Part shown: positions 9,568 through 21,127 of the stretch, in pieces
Numbering within the stretch: the first letter of the stretch is position 1
How the letters are laid out: each line of letters opens with the position of its first letter
NCBI GenBank assembly: GCA_043228905.1
Contig: JBHGNT010000012.1
Span: 1,116,001 to 1,180,000, forward strand
Reading direction: 5' to 3'
DNA: 64,000 nucleotides
From: Azolla caroliniana
Lineage: Eukaryota > Polypodiophyta
The notes under the pieces: model-generated
What the model was told of the DNA's origin: nothing
Databases searched by the model: none
What the model saw: the letters and a program-made list of their open reading frames with translations, nothing else
Program-made: the position numbers and the translations under genes

Positions 9568-10400
9568 ATGGACGATTCGTTGGGAGGGAATTACTCAGTG
9601 TGGAAGTCGAAGATGAGGGACATGCTCGTGGTTAAAGATCTTTGGTTGCCGGTTCAGTTCAGGGACAAGAGACCGGACAAAATCGATGCCACGATATGGG
9701 AGGTGATGCACATGAAGACAACGACGTACATACGGTGCTTCATTGACATGTGTCTATACAACAACTTCAATGAAGAGAGCAAGGCTCATGAGCTTTGGGA
9801 GAAGATCGACATTATGTTTCAGAACAAAAATGTTGTTAATCAGGTTTCGGTATTTCGGAAGCTAGTAAGACTCCGATACCAAGATGGCTCCAGCATGGCG
9901 GAGCACACGAATGCCTTCTAGGGGCTGATTCACCAAGCAACATCATTGGAAGTACCTCTCTCTGATGAGGTACTAGCACTACTTCTGCTCGGTTCCCTCC
10001 CAGATAGCTGGGAGACGTTGGTTGTCACTTTGGGCAACGCCGGGCTGGAAGGGAAACGGTTATCCCTAGCAAGAGTGAAGTCGAGCTTGCTAGATGAAGA
10101 GGCGCGTTGGAAAGATAAGGATACGAGCTCCGACTCCAAAGCGCTCCTTACCGAATTGGAACGCGGAAGACAAAGGAACCGTAGTCCCTAGAACCGGGAG
10201 AAGTTGGGGACACGGTCAAAGTCAAGGGGGAGGCCTACTTGCTTCTATTGCGGCAAGCCGGGACACTTCCAAAAGAATTGTCGGCATTTCCGAAAAGACA
10301 AGGAAATCGATGGTACCGATTTGAAGCGGACACCGGACCGGAACGGTAAAGACCGGAGGGGGCCGGACCGGAATGGAACGACGACAATCGCGGCAAGTGA
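9568..10400 (+). pseudogene. Gag of element C
   Basis: Starts MDDSLGGNYSVWKSKM at 9568, typical of copia gag ('Y..W...M'). It continues through LPDSWETLVVTL to a zinc knuckle CFYCGKPGHFQKNC (about 10239-10280). Interrupted by TAG after HTNAF (9919-9921) and by TAG after RNRSP (10189-10191); both sites fit loss of a CAG codon. Pol continues in the same broken reading. Confidence 0.85.
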
Positions 10401-13400
10401 AGAAGAGTTGATGCTCATCACCGAGGAGAGCGAGCTAAACCTTGCCGGCGACGAGATGACCTGGGTGATCGATTCCGGAGCGTCGTTCCACCTTACCCCA
10501 GACCGGAAATGCTTCTCATCCTACTCAGCCGGTGATCACGGCTGTGTCCGGATGGGGAATGAAGGTACATGCCGAATTGTCAACATAGGAGACGTGTGGT
10601 TGACAACCCCAACCGGATGCAAGCTGTTGTTGAAGGATGTCTGACACGTTCCGGAGGTTCGACTGAACCTGATATCAGCCGGTCGGCTAGATGATGAAGG
10701 CTACACGGGTAGCATTCGGAACGGAGTCATGAAATTCAGCAAAGGGAGCCTGATAGTGGCTCGGGCCCGGAAGGTTAACACGTTGTACCTGATGAATGCC
10801 CGATTATTCTTGGAAGAAGTGAACATGGCTTCCGACACTGCCGGTGAGCAGTGGCACAAGAGGTTGTGTCACATGAGTGAGAAGGGGATGAAGAGGCTTG
10901 CAGACGACAACCTCATTCCAGTGAAGAATGTGCACTTGGAGAAGTGCACTGATTGTCTGGCCGGTAAGCAAAACCGGACCTCCTTCCGACCAAGGCCACC
11001 GATGAGACGTAATGCACCACTGGAGTTGGTGCATACTGATGTGTGTCAAGTGGACACGAAGTCACATGCCAGATCGTAGTACTTCGTGACGTTCATAGAT
11101 GACCATAGCCGAAAGCTGTGGGCCACACCGTTGAAGACGAAGGATCTGGTGCTATCCGTCTTCAAAGAGCTCCACGCGAGAGTGGAAAGAGAAACCGGCC
11201 GGAAGCTAAAGGCGGTTCGAGCAGATAACAGGGGTGAATACCGGGGCAGTTTGAGGAGTACTGTCGCTCGAAGGGAATCCGGCTCGAATTTACCATGCCG
11301 AAGACGCCGAAACTAAACGGGCTGGCCGAGAGGATGAACTGGACCATAATGGGGAGTGTTCGGAGTATGCTGGCGCATGCAATATTACCCAAGACGTTTT
11401 GGGCTGAGGCGTTGTCGACAACGACGTATGTGATAAACAGATCACCCTCAGTGCCCTTGGATGGAGACACACCGCAGAAGGTGTGGACCGGTAAGGAAGT
11501 CTCCTACCGACATCTGAAGGTGTTCGGGTGTCTCACGTACGTGCATGTTGCTAAGGACCGGAGAGGAAAGTTGGATCCCAAGACCCGACCATGCATATTC
11601 CTCGGATATGACGATGATGAGTTCGGCTACCAAGTGTGGGATCCGGTTGACAAGAAGGCTTTCCGGAGCCGAGATATTATCTTCATGGAGGACAAGACTC
11701 TTGCCGACTGGGAGTCGGAGAAGAAGATAATGAACTCCGATGAGATTCGGACACACCCGGCTAAGAGCCAATTGACACTCGAGGAACCAGCCAGTTACGG
11801 TGAGGATACCGAACCGACAGAAGAAGAAGTAGAGGAAGTTGAAATCGGAACTGGCCAAGACCCCGAATCGGATTCGGATGAAGACCAAATAATGGAGCCG
11901 GCTTCTGAAGGCCAAAGACGGAGATATCCTCTCAAAGAGAGAAGGCCCCCCTAGAGATTTCCGGATGTAGAGCATGTGCTGCTGACTGATGAGGGAGAGC
12001 CGGAAAGCTTCGAAGAAGCGAAGGATGACACCCACAACCGCAAATGGTTAAGTGCCATGCAGGATGAGATGGATTCCCCGCATGAGAACCATACGTATGA
12101 ATTGGTGGAGTTGCCGAAAGAAAAGCGGGCACTCCGAAATAAGTGGGTGTACAAGTTGAAACCGGGAGATGCCGACAACTCCCCGAGATACAAAGCCAGG
12201 ATCGTGGTGAAGGGGTTCCAGCAAAAGAAGGGCATGGACATCGATGAGATATTTGCCCCGGTACTAAAGATGACCTCCATTCGGACGGTGTTGAGTATAG
12301 CGGCAAGCATGGACCTCGAGGTAGAGCAGATGGACGTGAAGACGACATTCCTTAACGGTGACCTCGAAGAGGAGATCTACATGCAGCAACCGGAAGGATT
12401 CGTGGAGAAAGGGAAGGAGCACTTGGTTTGCCGGTTGAAGAAGAGCCTGTACGGACTGAAGCAAGCTCCCCGACAATGGTACTGGAAGTTCGACTCCTTC
12501 ATGACCGATCAAGGGTACCACAAGACGCAGGCCGATCACTGCGTGTTTGTGAAGAAGTTCGAAGGAGGCGACTTCCTGATACTCCTTCTATACGTGGATG
12601 ACATGTTGATTGTCGGACGGAACCAAGCCAAAATACGGATGCTGAAGAAGGCTCTCAACCGAACTTTCACAATGAAAGACTTGGGTCCGGCCAAAGAAGC
12701 AATTGTGGTTGTCACAGGAGAAGTACGTGACAAAGGTGCTTCAACGGTTCAACATGTCAGACGCGAAACTGGTCGGGTCGACACTTCCGGCAAACTGCAG
12801 ATTATCCGGTAAGCAAAGGCCGAAGACGAAAGCAGAGAAGGCGGATATGATGAAGGTGCCATATGCCTCTGCCGTCGGGAGCTTAATGTACGCAATAGTG
12901 TGTACTCGACCGGATATTGGATACACAGTCAGAGTGGTGAGTCGGTTTATGAGCAATCCTGACAAGGAGCACTGGAACGCGGTCAAATGGATACTCCGGT
13001 ACTTGAAGGGCACTTCGAATATGTGTCTCCGATTCGGCTCCGGTAAACCTCAACTTGATGGTTTTACCGATTCGGACATGTCGACTGATGTGGATACCAG
13101 CCGGTCTACATCCGGGTATGTAATGACATATGCAGGGGGAGTTGTTTCGTGGCAGTTGAGGCTGCAGAAGACGGTTGCGTTGTCAACCACGGAGGGGGAG
13201 TACATGGCGGCTGTGGAAGCCGCCAAGGAAATATTATGGATGAAGGACTTCATCGGAGAGCTCGGTATCCGGCAAGATGAATACCGTCTCTATTGCAACA
13301 CTCAAAGTGCCATTCACCTTGCTAAGAACGCAACGTACCATTCCAGGACGAAGCATATCCAACGAAGGTATCAGTAGATCCGGGAGCGAGTAGAAGATCG

Positions 13401-13500
13401 AGAGTTCGCGCTGACGAAGATCCACACGACCGAGAACGGGTCACAGATATGCTGACCAAAGTACTGATACCCGACAAGCTAGATGCGTGTCGGAAGCGGA
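10401..13500 (+). pseudogene. Pol of element C: protease, integrase, RT, RNase H
   Basis: Protease at WVIDSGASFHLT (about 10468). Integrase zinc region WHKRLCH ... CTDCLAGKQ (about 10850-10970) and core HTDVC ... FIDDHSR ... NGLAERMN. RT from about 11976 with WVYKLKPG, ARIVVKGF, MDVKTTFLNGDLEEEIYM, SLYGLKQAPRQWY and catalytic YVDDMLIVG (about 12590). RNase H from about 13050 with GFTDSDMSTDVDTSRSTSGY, LSTTEGEYMA and NATYHSRTKHI. Breaks: TGA after LLLKDV (10642-10644), TAG after KSHARS (11077-11079), a frame change near 11290, TAG near 11952, a frame change near 12700 and TAG at 13375. All the domains of a full copia pol remain recognisable. Confidence 0.88.
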
Positions 13501-13530
13501 TTGGACTAGTAAGACATCCCATGCCGGAGT

Positions 13531-13542
13531 GAAGGGGGAGTT
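13531..13542 (+). other. Polypurine tract of element C
   Basis: GAAGGGGGAGTT immediately before the 3' LTR start TGTTAGG. Confidence 0.85.
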
Positions 13543-14138
13543 TGTTAGGAAATAGGTCCCTCCGGATGGGAAGTGAGAATCGGATGTGGCGTACTCGGCA
13601 ACGGAAGACCCGGTGAGGACCGGATGTGGCGTACCCGGCAACGGAAGACCCGGTGAGAACCGGGTGTTGCAGGCCCGGTGAGAACCTCTCATCGGATGGA
13701 AGGGACATATATGTAAATATGTTCCAGAGAGCCCATTGGGGCTATATTTGTAAATAGCCCGAAAGTCATATCAGTATAAATATGACCTAGGGCAAAAATG
13801 ATGAGTGTTGTTGGTGTAACCTCTGTACAATGCGTAAGAGAGAGAGAGAGAGAGCGACATACAGAGAGTGTGTCTTTGTTGTAACTGCCGCGAGGTGAAA
13901 ATTGTGAGCAAGAGGTCGTTGCCTCTGTGCTCCCTATTGTATTACTTTACATAGTGATAGTTTGGAGTCTGTGGACTCCCGTGGTTTTTCCCTCTCAAGG
14001 TTTTCCACGTTAATATCCTGTGTATTCTCTTTTGTTTGTTCGTGCACTTACCTCCATTCCCATTTCTTCTGTGTTCGATTGTATCAAGTGATTTTCCCTT
14101 CGGTTGTTGCCGGCGATTATTCCGCGTATTTCACGACA
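13543..14138 (+). repeat. 3' LTR of element C (596 bp)
   Basis: Aligns by eye with 8865-9536 over its length, except for two fewer 40-bp units and a few substitutions (for example CTCTGTTC against CTCTGTAC). Followed by the AAGGA target copy. Confidence 0.93.
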
Positions 14139-14143
14139 AAGGA

Positions 14144-14518
14144 AAGGGAATGGAGGGCTCCAAACAAAGAGCCAGAGAGGAAGAAAGAACCAACAAAGGG
14201 GGAGACAAAGGGAAAAAGGAAGCCGAGTCGACGAAGGAAGTCGGCACATCCGAACAAGTAAGAACAAGCGGCAACGACGACATAGTCAACAAGGACAGAG
14301 CTGACCGAAAGGAGAAGGCCAAGGCCCGGACATGGTCTGATATGGTGAAGGGCCTGAAACCGGAAGAAGAGTTAGAGAACACCAACTCGGACAAGAGCTG
14401 GAACGAATCGGGAGCGACCGATTCAGACAAGAGCTGGAACGAATCAAAGGAAACTAATTTGGAGAAGCCGGATCAACTAAAGGCCAAACAGACACGGAGC
14501 TGCGGAAGTCGACACTAA
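14144..14518 (+). CDS. Copia B: charged C-terminal tail after RNase H
   Basis: After removal of element C and one AAGGA copy, the copia B frame runs straight from 8864 into 14144 and stays open for 124 codons to a TAA at 14516-14518. The tail is lysine/glutamate rich (KEEPTKG-like, KARTWSDMVKGL) and has a repeated SDKSWNES motif (about 14393 and 14429). Copia pol normally ends shortly after the RNase H block, so this is an unusual extension. It could be a captured sequence or an ordinary linker in this lineage. No conserved domain is recognised. No evidence of separate expression. Confidence 0.55.
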   Translation, partial: KGMEGSKQRAREEERTNKGGDKGKKEAESTKEVGTSEQVRTSGNDDIVNKDRADRKEKAKARTWSDMVKGLKPEEELENTNSDKSWNESGATDSDKSWNESKETNLEKPDQLKAKQTRSCGSRH

Positions 14519-14766
14519 CACGAAGGAACCGATGGGCCAACAAGTGCCGGAGTCGCAGTAGTGAGGGAGCTGAAATGGGCCTGTTGAGCAGACAAGCCGA
14601 TCGAGGAGGTCGAGGTGCGCAGAACCAGAAGGGTCGTGGCAAACAAGACCGGACCGGACGAGGAACGCGAGCGAGGCAGAGCAACGCCAGAAGGAGCTGG
14701 TTAGAAGAACCGGCTACCGCAGACACTAACACCACGATCCGACCTCAAGTTGAGCTTGAGGGGGAG
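14519..14766 (+). other. Copia B 3' untranslated region and polypurine tract
   Basis: Non-coding in the pol frame. It ends in GAGGGGGAG (14758-14766), directly before the LTR start TGTTGAGCGAGC. The match of tract and LTR assigns Z1 as the 3' LTR of copia B. Confidence 0.7.
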
Positions 14767-15120
14767 TGTTGAGCGAGCAAGCTGAATCAGATCCGGATCG
14801 TATCTGGATGATATCCGGAAACAACCAGCCGGATCGGAGAGCCGGATTCGAGCGGGAACCAAAAGCCAAGAAGTAGCCTAGACTACTAGGTAATCATTGT
14901 CTCTTAGTTAGTGTCAGTTGCACGTAGGAATATTTAAGTACCTGTCAGTCCTTTATGGACTTGTATAAATAGTGTTGTTTAGCACGTTGTATGTACAGAG
15001 TTGGAGAGTTATTTTGAAAAATGTTTTATGTTCTACTCTCTCTGTGTATTAAAATTTTCCATTAAACCTCTTATTCTTTGTTGCTATCCGGCTGAGCCGG
15101 TTCTATCTAACGCTTCCACA
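14767..15120 (+). repeat. LTR Z1 (354 bp), shared by copia B and E
   Basis: Starts TGTTGAGCGAGCAAGCTGAA, ends GCTTCCACA. A second copy, Z2, is at 55401-55782. TATA-like GTATAAATAG near 14961-14970. It is preceded by a polypurine tract (end of B) and followed by a gag gene (start of E), so one LTR serves two internal regions. That suggests a tandem LTR-internal-LTR-internal array. No TGGTATCAGAGC primer site follows it. Confidence 0.78.
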
Positions 15121-15216
15121 CATTTACATTCACAAGACTCCTCTACAACCGATAGAAAAGCAAGCGATCAAGATAGAGTCAAGTTTTCTCGTTTTCGGAA
15201 AAGATACGACAGAAAT

Positions 15217-15885
15217 ATGGACAGAGGAATGGGAAGTTTGCTTCTGATTGAAAAGCTTGATAGGAGCGACTACACATCTTGGTCGTTCAAGATGCACCAA
15301 TGCCTGCTTAGCCATGGTTACTGGATTTATGTCAAAGGAGCTAATGATGCAGCGCCCGAATTGACACAAAGAGAGTTCCTAGCCTCGGAACAGGTGGCAA
15401 GCAGAGTTCTCTACTGTTTTGTGTCCTATGTGAGCAATCATCTCTTGAGCTACATTCAGGATGCCAAGACGCCAAATGACGCGTGGGTGAATCTCAAACG
15501 GATATTCGTCGCTAGCACAACCGCCAGGAAGCTGCAACTTAGACAGGAGCTAAGAAATGTCCGACAGAAAGATCTGTCTGTGGCCGATTATACAGCCCGA
15601 ATCAAGGAGATTTGCGACTCTCTTGCCTCCGTCAACGTGAACGTCGAGGAGGATGAAATGGTGCCAGTTTGTCTTGGTGGGTTAGTGTCAAAGTTCGACG
15701 CATTTCGAATGGCAGTCTGCACGAGGGAGAATACGACGTCGTTTTTCGAGCTTCAGTCGATGTTGCTCGTAAAAGAAAACCATGCAGGTGCATCCACGAG
15801 TACGTACACCGACAAGAAAATGTTGTATACGGAGGCAGAGAGGCCCCGTGGTCGTGGTGGACGAGGCCGGTCGGCACGCAATTGA
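15217..15885 (+). CDS. Gag of copia element E
   Basis: Open from MDRGMGSLLLIEKLDRSD. It contains the copia gag (UBN2-type) pattern: LDRSDYTSWSFKMHQCL near the start, NDAWVNLKRIF in the middle, then LRQELRNVRQKDLSVADY and a conserved GGL block near the end. Chosen start: ATG at 15217; the open frame extends upstream into the LTR without support. The zinc knuckle CWYCGKKGHRESEC lies downstream at 16006-16047 in another frame, so the gag is truncated by a frameshift near 15885. Confidence 0.8.
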   Translation: MDRGMGSLLLIEKLDRSDYTSWSFKMHQCLLSHGYWIYVKGANDAAPELTQREFLASEQVASRVLYCFVSYVSNHLLSYIQDAKTPNDAWVNLKRIFVASTTARKLQLRQELRNVRQKDLSVADYTARIKEICDSLASVNVNVEEDEMVPVCLGGLVSKFDAFRMAVCTRENTTSFFELQSMLLVKENHAGASTSTYTDKKMLYTEAERPRGRGGRGRSARN

Positions 15886-17870
15886 GGTGGCAAACAAGAG
15901 TAGAATTTACGGCATAATCAAAATGTCGACAGCAGTTTCGGACACTCCAGAAATAGGGGGACCCAAGGCGGCGTCGGGAGCCGGCAAGGGAAAGCCACAC
16001 TGGACTGCTGGTATTGTGGTAAGAAGGGCCACAGAGAGAGCGAGTGCTGGAAGAAACGAGCCGATTCAGACAACGCTAGATCGAGCTGAGGAGACGCAGA
16101 TAGGCGTCACAGATCGCACCCCTCCTTCGTCATGAAGCACAAAGCCAACTCGATAGCAGTGAATACCTTGAGCTCGAACGAGGTATGGTATGTGGATTCG
16201 GGAGCATCGAACCACATTCAACGAATCACAAGTAGTGGTTCTCGACTATGGAAAAGCCGGAGCAGCCGAGGGTTGTCGAAATTGGTGATGACACCCCGCA
16301 CCCCATTGAACACATTGGAGATGTCCCTCTTAAGTCATGTCGGCCAGAAGGGAATCATGAGAAATGTCTTGCATGTGCCAACAATCACCAAAAATTGGGT
16401 GTCAGTCGGACAAATAGTCGACCAAGGCATGCAAGTTCGATTTACTCATCTCGGGTGCTTCATAGAAGTGGAAGGCAAGATAATCGCGCAAGGGCGTCGA
16501 GAAGGGAGGGTGTTCATCCTCGAGACCAATGATGTAGGCACCCCTATGTTTGCAAAAGGGGAAAAGGTCGAATTGGATATTGACCTATGACACAAGCGGT
16601 TCAGCCACATCAACTTCCCACGGCTTCGAGAGATGCAGACGAAAAACATTGTTTTCTGCTTGCTGAAATTCAGTGGCCGAAAGGGCCAAGTCTGCGAAGC
16701 TTGCCAATTAGGGAAGCATCACCGACTTCCATTCCCAAATGAAAGAAATCGGAGCCAAAACAAGCTCGATTTAATCCATTCGTATGTATGGGGATTGACA
16801 CAGAACGTGAGTGTCGGTGGGAGCCGATACTTCGTCACTTTCATCGACAATTTCACTCGGCATACATGGCCATGCATGATAGAGAAGAAAAGCGAAGTCT
16901 TCTCTTGTTTCTTGAAGGTGAAGAACCTTGCCAAACGGGAGATAGGCCAAAAAATCAAATGTCTCAGGACCAATGGTGGAAAGGAGTACTTCTCCCACCA
17001 GTTCTGGAGTTATCTGCAAAAGGAAGGAATTCGACGCGAATTCTCCTACAGATACACGCTGCAATAGAACCGTGTGGCCGAGCAGCAGAATTAGACGATC
17101 GAAGAAGCGGCCAGGGCAATGCTCGAAGAGAAGCATATGTTGAAATTATATTGGGCCGAAGCCATGAAGATGACTGTTTCGTTGCAAAATCGGACTTCTG
17201 CAAATGGAGAAGTGTCGCCACATTAGTCGTACTTCGGGATAAAGACGAACTTGGCACACTTAAGGGTTTTTGGTAGCATAGCGTACGTACACGTGCCGAA
17301 GGAGAAATGAAGGAAGTTAAACACAAAAGCCAAAAAGGGTATCCTGGTCGGCTACTCAGATGAACAGAAAGGTTATAAATCTTATAACCCCCGAATGAAA
17401 GAGGTCTGAGTGAGCTGAGATGTCATGTTTAACGAGTCGGCTCTGTGGTACTTGCCTTCATCACCTACCCCCATGCACTCCATTCCGAATTCCGACGATG
17501 AAACCAGTGAGGCCAAGTTGCCTCTGCATAGTGAAGAGATCGGAGCTCTGAGAGACAGTCCGATCTCATTTCGGTTAAGTGGGCCGAATGAGGGGCTGAG
17601 TCGATTGAAGGGCCGACGAGTAGTGAAGACTCGGTCGTGTTGTACCCACGCAAGGAGAAGGGAGAGAAGAAGATGCACAACAACGATACCAGCCGTGCCA
17701 AGTGACATCGTAGTGAATCTAACTCCAAACTAGTCCAAAAGGAACCTTTGAGGAAGAGGTCGAAAACGGCCGATAAGGCCGTGAAATCGACGAATCAAGA
17801 ATTACACTGATCCACCCGCCTGAAGAACCCCGTAAAGAGATACAAGTATAATGAATATATGGCGCATCAT
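15886..17870 (+). pseudogene. Protease and integrase of copia element E
   Basis: Zinc knuckle at 16006-16047, protease WYVDSGASNHI (about 16190), integrase zinc region HKRFSHINF ... CEACQLGKHH, core YFVTFIDNFTRHTW and TNGGKEYFS, and a later AHLRVFGSIAYVHVPKEK block with GILVGYSDEQKGYKSYN. Many stops (17065, 17092, 17224, 17308). The last recognisable words are RYKYNEYMAHHYA at about 17850, just before the RT would begin; there the sequence is cut by the F insertion complex. The RT/RNase H half of E is not found in the window. Confidence 0.83.
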
Positions 17871-17883
17871 TACGCTGTCGCGT

Positions 17884-18532
17884 TGTTGTGAAGAAAACCG
17901 GCCAGAAGCGGAATCGGCGAAGCAGGGCGCATGAACCGGGCCTACACTTTTCCATACCAATTAATACCTTGTACATAACTAGGAGTAGGATGGTGGGAGC
18001 AAAGAGACTAGATGTGACGCATTGAATGTATTGGAAATCGAAGAGTATCTCTGTCCGAAAGGATAGAGAATAAATTGATGGAAACGAGGGTGCAACGGCC
18101 TGCCTCGACGGCCTATAAAAGGGAAGGAAGAAGGGGATGAAGGTATCGTGTGTTGGGGAGCGAGGAGGAAGTGTTGTCGGACGGGGACCGAGCTCTCTCC
18201 TCCATCGTTCGTCATTCTCTGCAGGATTTTGGACTGAGTTGCCTCTGCTTCGTGGACAGCCCGTGTGCTTCCGGCAGAGGCTCCACAGTGCAGTAGGGGC
18301 TGTGTGTGTGCGTGAGCATCGTGTGTGTATGTTCGCCTGAGTTGGGTCCGTTGCCGGCTTGCCGGTTGTAATTGTTATTGATTTTGTAATTAAGACTTTG
18401 TTCTCTCTTTCTCCCTCTGTGTTTTTGCAAGCTACTCTCTCTCTCTCCCTCTCTCTTCTTTCTCACGCTCCTTGGTTCAAGGCCCCTGCGGTCCCGCCTC
18501 TTTCCACACGCGAAGATTGTAACAACTCGACA
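17884..18532 (+). repeat. 5' LTR of element F (649 bp)
   Basis: Starts TGTTGTGAAGAAAACC (TGTCG with one C-to-T change compared with the 3' copy) and ends AACAACTCGACA. TATA-like CCTATAAAAGGG at about 18111-18122. Ends are followed by a shortened primer site, TTTGGTGAA, that has lost CCCGACGTG. Confidence 0.85.
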
Positions 18533-18565
18533 TATTTGGTGAAATAGGCGGCAAAGGAGTGAAGG

Positions 18566-20396
18566 ATGAGGGGATCCGAGCTTGCTGAAGCTATGGCCGT
18601 AGCCGTTGACCGGCTAGTGAGCGCTTGCGAGGGAACGAGTGCCCTCGACAGGGCCATTGCGTCGATCGTCGGCACCATAGGTCGATTCGGTGGGAAGAAT
18701 GCCATGAGGTACCTGGAGGCCTACCGGGCCGAAATGATCATGAGGGATATCTCGGTGGACAGGTGGTTGTCCGGATTCCCTCGGGTGGTGACGCCGAGCA
18801 TCCACGTAAGGTGCTCGAGGTGCTGGCCGGATGCCAGACTTGGGAGGAGTTCGAGCTATGGCTCCTCGAGATGTATGGGTTCGATGACTCGCTTCGGCTG
18901 TCGAAATGAGACTTCATGGCGTGGGTTGAGAGCCCTGGGAAGGGGAGGAATGCGTCGGCGCTGCTCCAGGAGTTCGAGAAATGGTTTGCACAGTTGTCAA
19001 CGTTGGACTGGACCGTGCTCGACACAAGCCAGGTACTACTAATTGTCAAGGCGGTGGACGCCATGGACCGGGAGAAGGTGGGTCTCTTGTTGGAAACGGA
19101 TGAAGGGCTCACGGCAGACTGGGCCATGGTAAGGAGGGTCTGCGGTCGTTTCGACAAGCGGCGTGAGTGGAGCGATGAGGGCTCGTCGGCGGCAAGGCCG
19201 GTTCCAGCGAGGGAGCTCGAGGAGCTGGTGTCGGTACCAGCTAGGAAGGAAGAAACTCGGAGTTGGCTTGAGACGGGCTCAACCCCGAGTGGAGTGGTCA
19301 AAGGTCCCTCCGGAGGCGCGACTCTAGAAGAGCTGTCGCAGATGGTGCGAGATCTCCAAATCGCATAGGCTCGGAGGGACAACGGCAAACAGTCTCGTGA
19401 CCGAAGGCCGTCGGCGGGTCAGTGGTGCATGTGGTGCGATGCGATCGGGCACATCTGGAAAGAGTGCGCGGATTTCGCCGAGGCACTCAGGACCAACGTG
19501 TGGTACCTCTGGAATGGGCAGGTGCACGCGAGCGAGACCCGGAAAGCCCTGGAGTTGAATACGGGGCGTGGCGGAATGAAGCGGTTGATGGAAGAGGCCG
19601 CGACACGACATGCAGAGGCCGTTAACTACTCGGCGTCGGTAGGAATCCGGGTCGGGGTTGATGAGGCCCGGAAAATGAAGGGTTCCGGATTCTGGCCGCT
19701 GGTGCTAGAGGGTCTCTCCAGAGTACGACTGAAGAAGGAAGAGGTAGCGTGGAACAACGGATCCGGGAGGTCACCAGATGGGACGACCCGGTGGAAGAAA
19801 AGACTGGCTTCGTGGCGACCACATGCCAGAACTACGAGGTTCTGGTAGAAGACAAGCGTGCAGGAAAGGTCGGAGGGGCCGGCCCCTCACAACGGTATGA
19901 GACCTGGTTCGGACTGAAGCCGAATGAGGCCGCCAACGTCGGCGCACCGGAGAAGAAGAAGCAGGCCGGTTTCCGGCTGAGCACCGAAATCGAACAAACA
20001 ACGGACCTACGGAAGGTCCTGGAAGAGAGAATTCTCGATAGCAAGGTCAAGCTGTCATTATGAGAGGTGTTGGGAATTGCCAAGAAGGAGTTCCACGACT
20101 CCATCATGGACTTGGTGAAGCGGAAGAGGCTCCTGACGGAGCCGGAACCGGAGAGGCCGGTGGAAGTGCGGACGATGCACTTAGAAGACATGGTCCTAGA
20201 GGATGAGTTGGCGGAAAGCCACTACGTGAAGCCGCATTGGGCTAGGGCCGCTACGGAAACCCCTGTTCGGATCGGCGACATCCAGGAGCCGGTGGTGGCA
20301 TTGGTAGACCACGGTTCAGAGATCAACATGATGTCTATGGACTTCTATAAAAAGGGGAAATGGCCGATCAACACCAAGCACGGGTAGAAGATACGC
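18566..20396 (+). pseudogene. Gag-protease of element F, first part
   Basis: Related to gag of element A. MRGSELAEAM start at 18566, then GGKNAMRYLEAYRAEM; frameshift near 18790; FEKWFAQLSTLDWTVL; TAG after RDLQIA (19366-19368); zinc knuckle CMWCDAIGHIWKEC (about 19432-19473); frameshift near 19750; TGA near 20060; protease ALVDHGSEINMMS (about 20300) with the same DHG as element A. TAG at 20386, then cut by solo LTR K. Confidence 0.84.
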
Positions 20397-21123
20397 TGTC
20401 GCGTTGTTATGCGCGTGCGTGTAGAAGGGCAGGACCACGGGGGTCTTGGACTAGGGAGTGGAGGAGAAAGATTAGCTCAAGAGGAGAAGAGAACGAATAT
20501 GACATTATGATAGAAGAAGAAGAAGATGCAATCAAGATACTCAACAAGAAGTTCTATTAAGAAATGAATGATTACAACAAATGGTGGCCGCCATGGCCGC
20601 ACCAAACGACTATATGAAAAACCCTAAAGGAAAACCCAAGAAGAAAACCCTAACCGAAACCCTAACCCTAAAACGAAATGGGAAGAAGGAGAACCCTCGA
20701 CTAAGTGGTATACCTTACTCACACAAAATAGGCAACCCTCACAATGGTGCCTTCCCTCTCCTTTTATAGCACAAGGAGGGAAGACCGTTTACAAAAACGA
20801 GACTAAAATATCCCCTTCATTCAAAAGGGGATATTTGCCTTGATTTGGGGAGGGTGAGATTGATGGCCCCTTAACTCCCACCTCCTCACAAACAACTAGG
20901 TACCTATGTATCGCATAGTACCTCTCTCTCTCTCCCTCTCTCGTGGATGTGTGCACAAGACCACATCGCCTTTATACCTTAGGGATCTTATGGGGCATTT
21001 CTAGCACCATATCCTTTTCCCCTATTGTTATTATTAATACATTATGTACGTGTGCAACGTTGCACATCGCTCTTTGGCTCTTGTTGCTCGGGTTTCCGCT
21101 TGTGGACGAAAATCTTCACGACA
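20397..21123 (-). mobile_element. Solo LTR K (727 bp), TGTCG family
   Basis: On the minus strand it starts TGTCGTGAAGATTTTCGTCC (21123) and ends TAACAACGCGACA (20397). ACGC flanks both sides (20393-20396, 21124-21127). Same subfamily as LTR M (31849-32571). Minus-strand TATA at about 20762-20770 (CTATAAAAGG). A telomere-like run of CCCTAA units lies near 20650-20670 (TTAGGG on the element's strand). No coding capacity. Confidence 0.88.
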
Positions 21124-21127
21124 ACGC

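Larger units (their letters stand above)
8865..14138 (+). mobile_element. Element C: complete Ty1/copia retrotransposon, decayed
   Basis: LTRs 8865-9536 and 13543-14138 start TGTTAGGAAATAGG and end TTTCACGACA. The target duplication AAGGA is present on both sides (8860-8864, 14139-14143). The initiator-Met primer site is at 9540-9551 and a polypurine tract at 13531-13542. Internal order is gag, protease, integrase, RT, RNase H, the copia order. Several in-frame stops and at least one frameshift indicate a dead copy. Solo LTR BB (56872-57461) is a diverged relative. Confidence 0.94.

Noticed and set aside
14036-14143. Start of the 14144-14518 frame within the C 3' LTR (from 14036) as a gene start
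   Set aside because: The upstream part is LTR of element C; the true upstream continuation is copia B at 8864.
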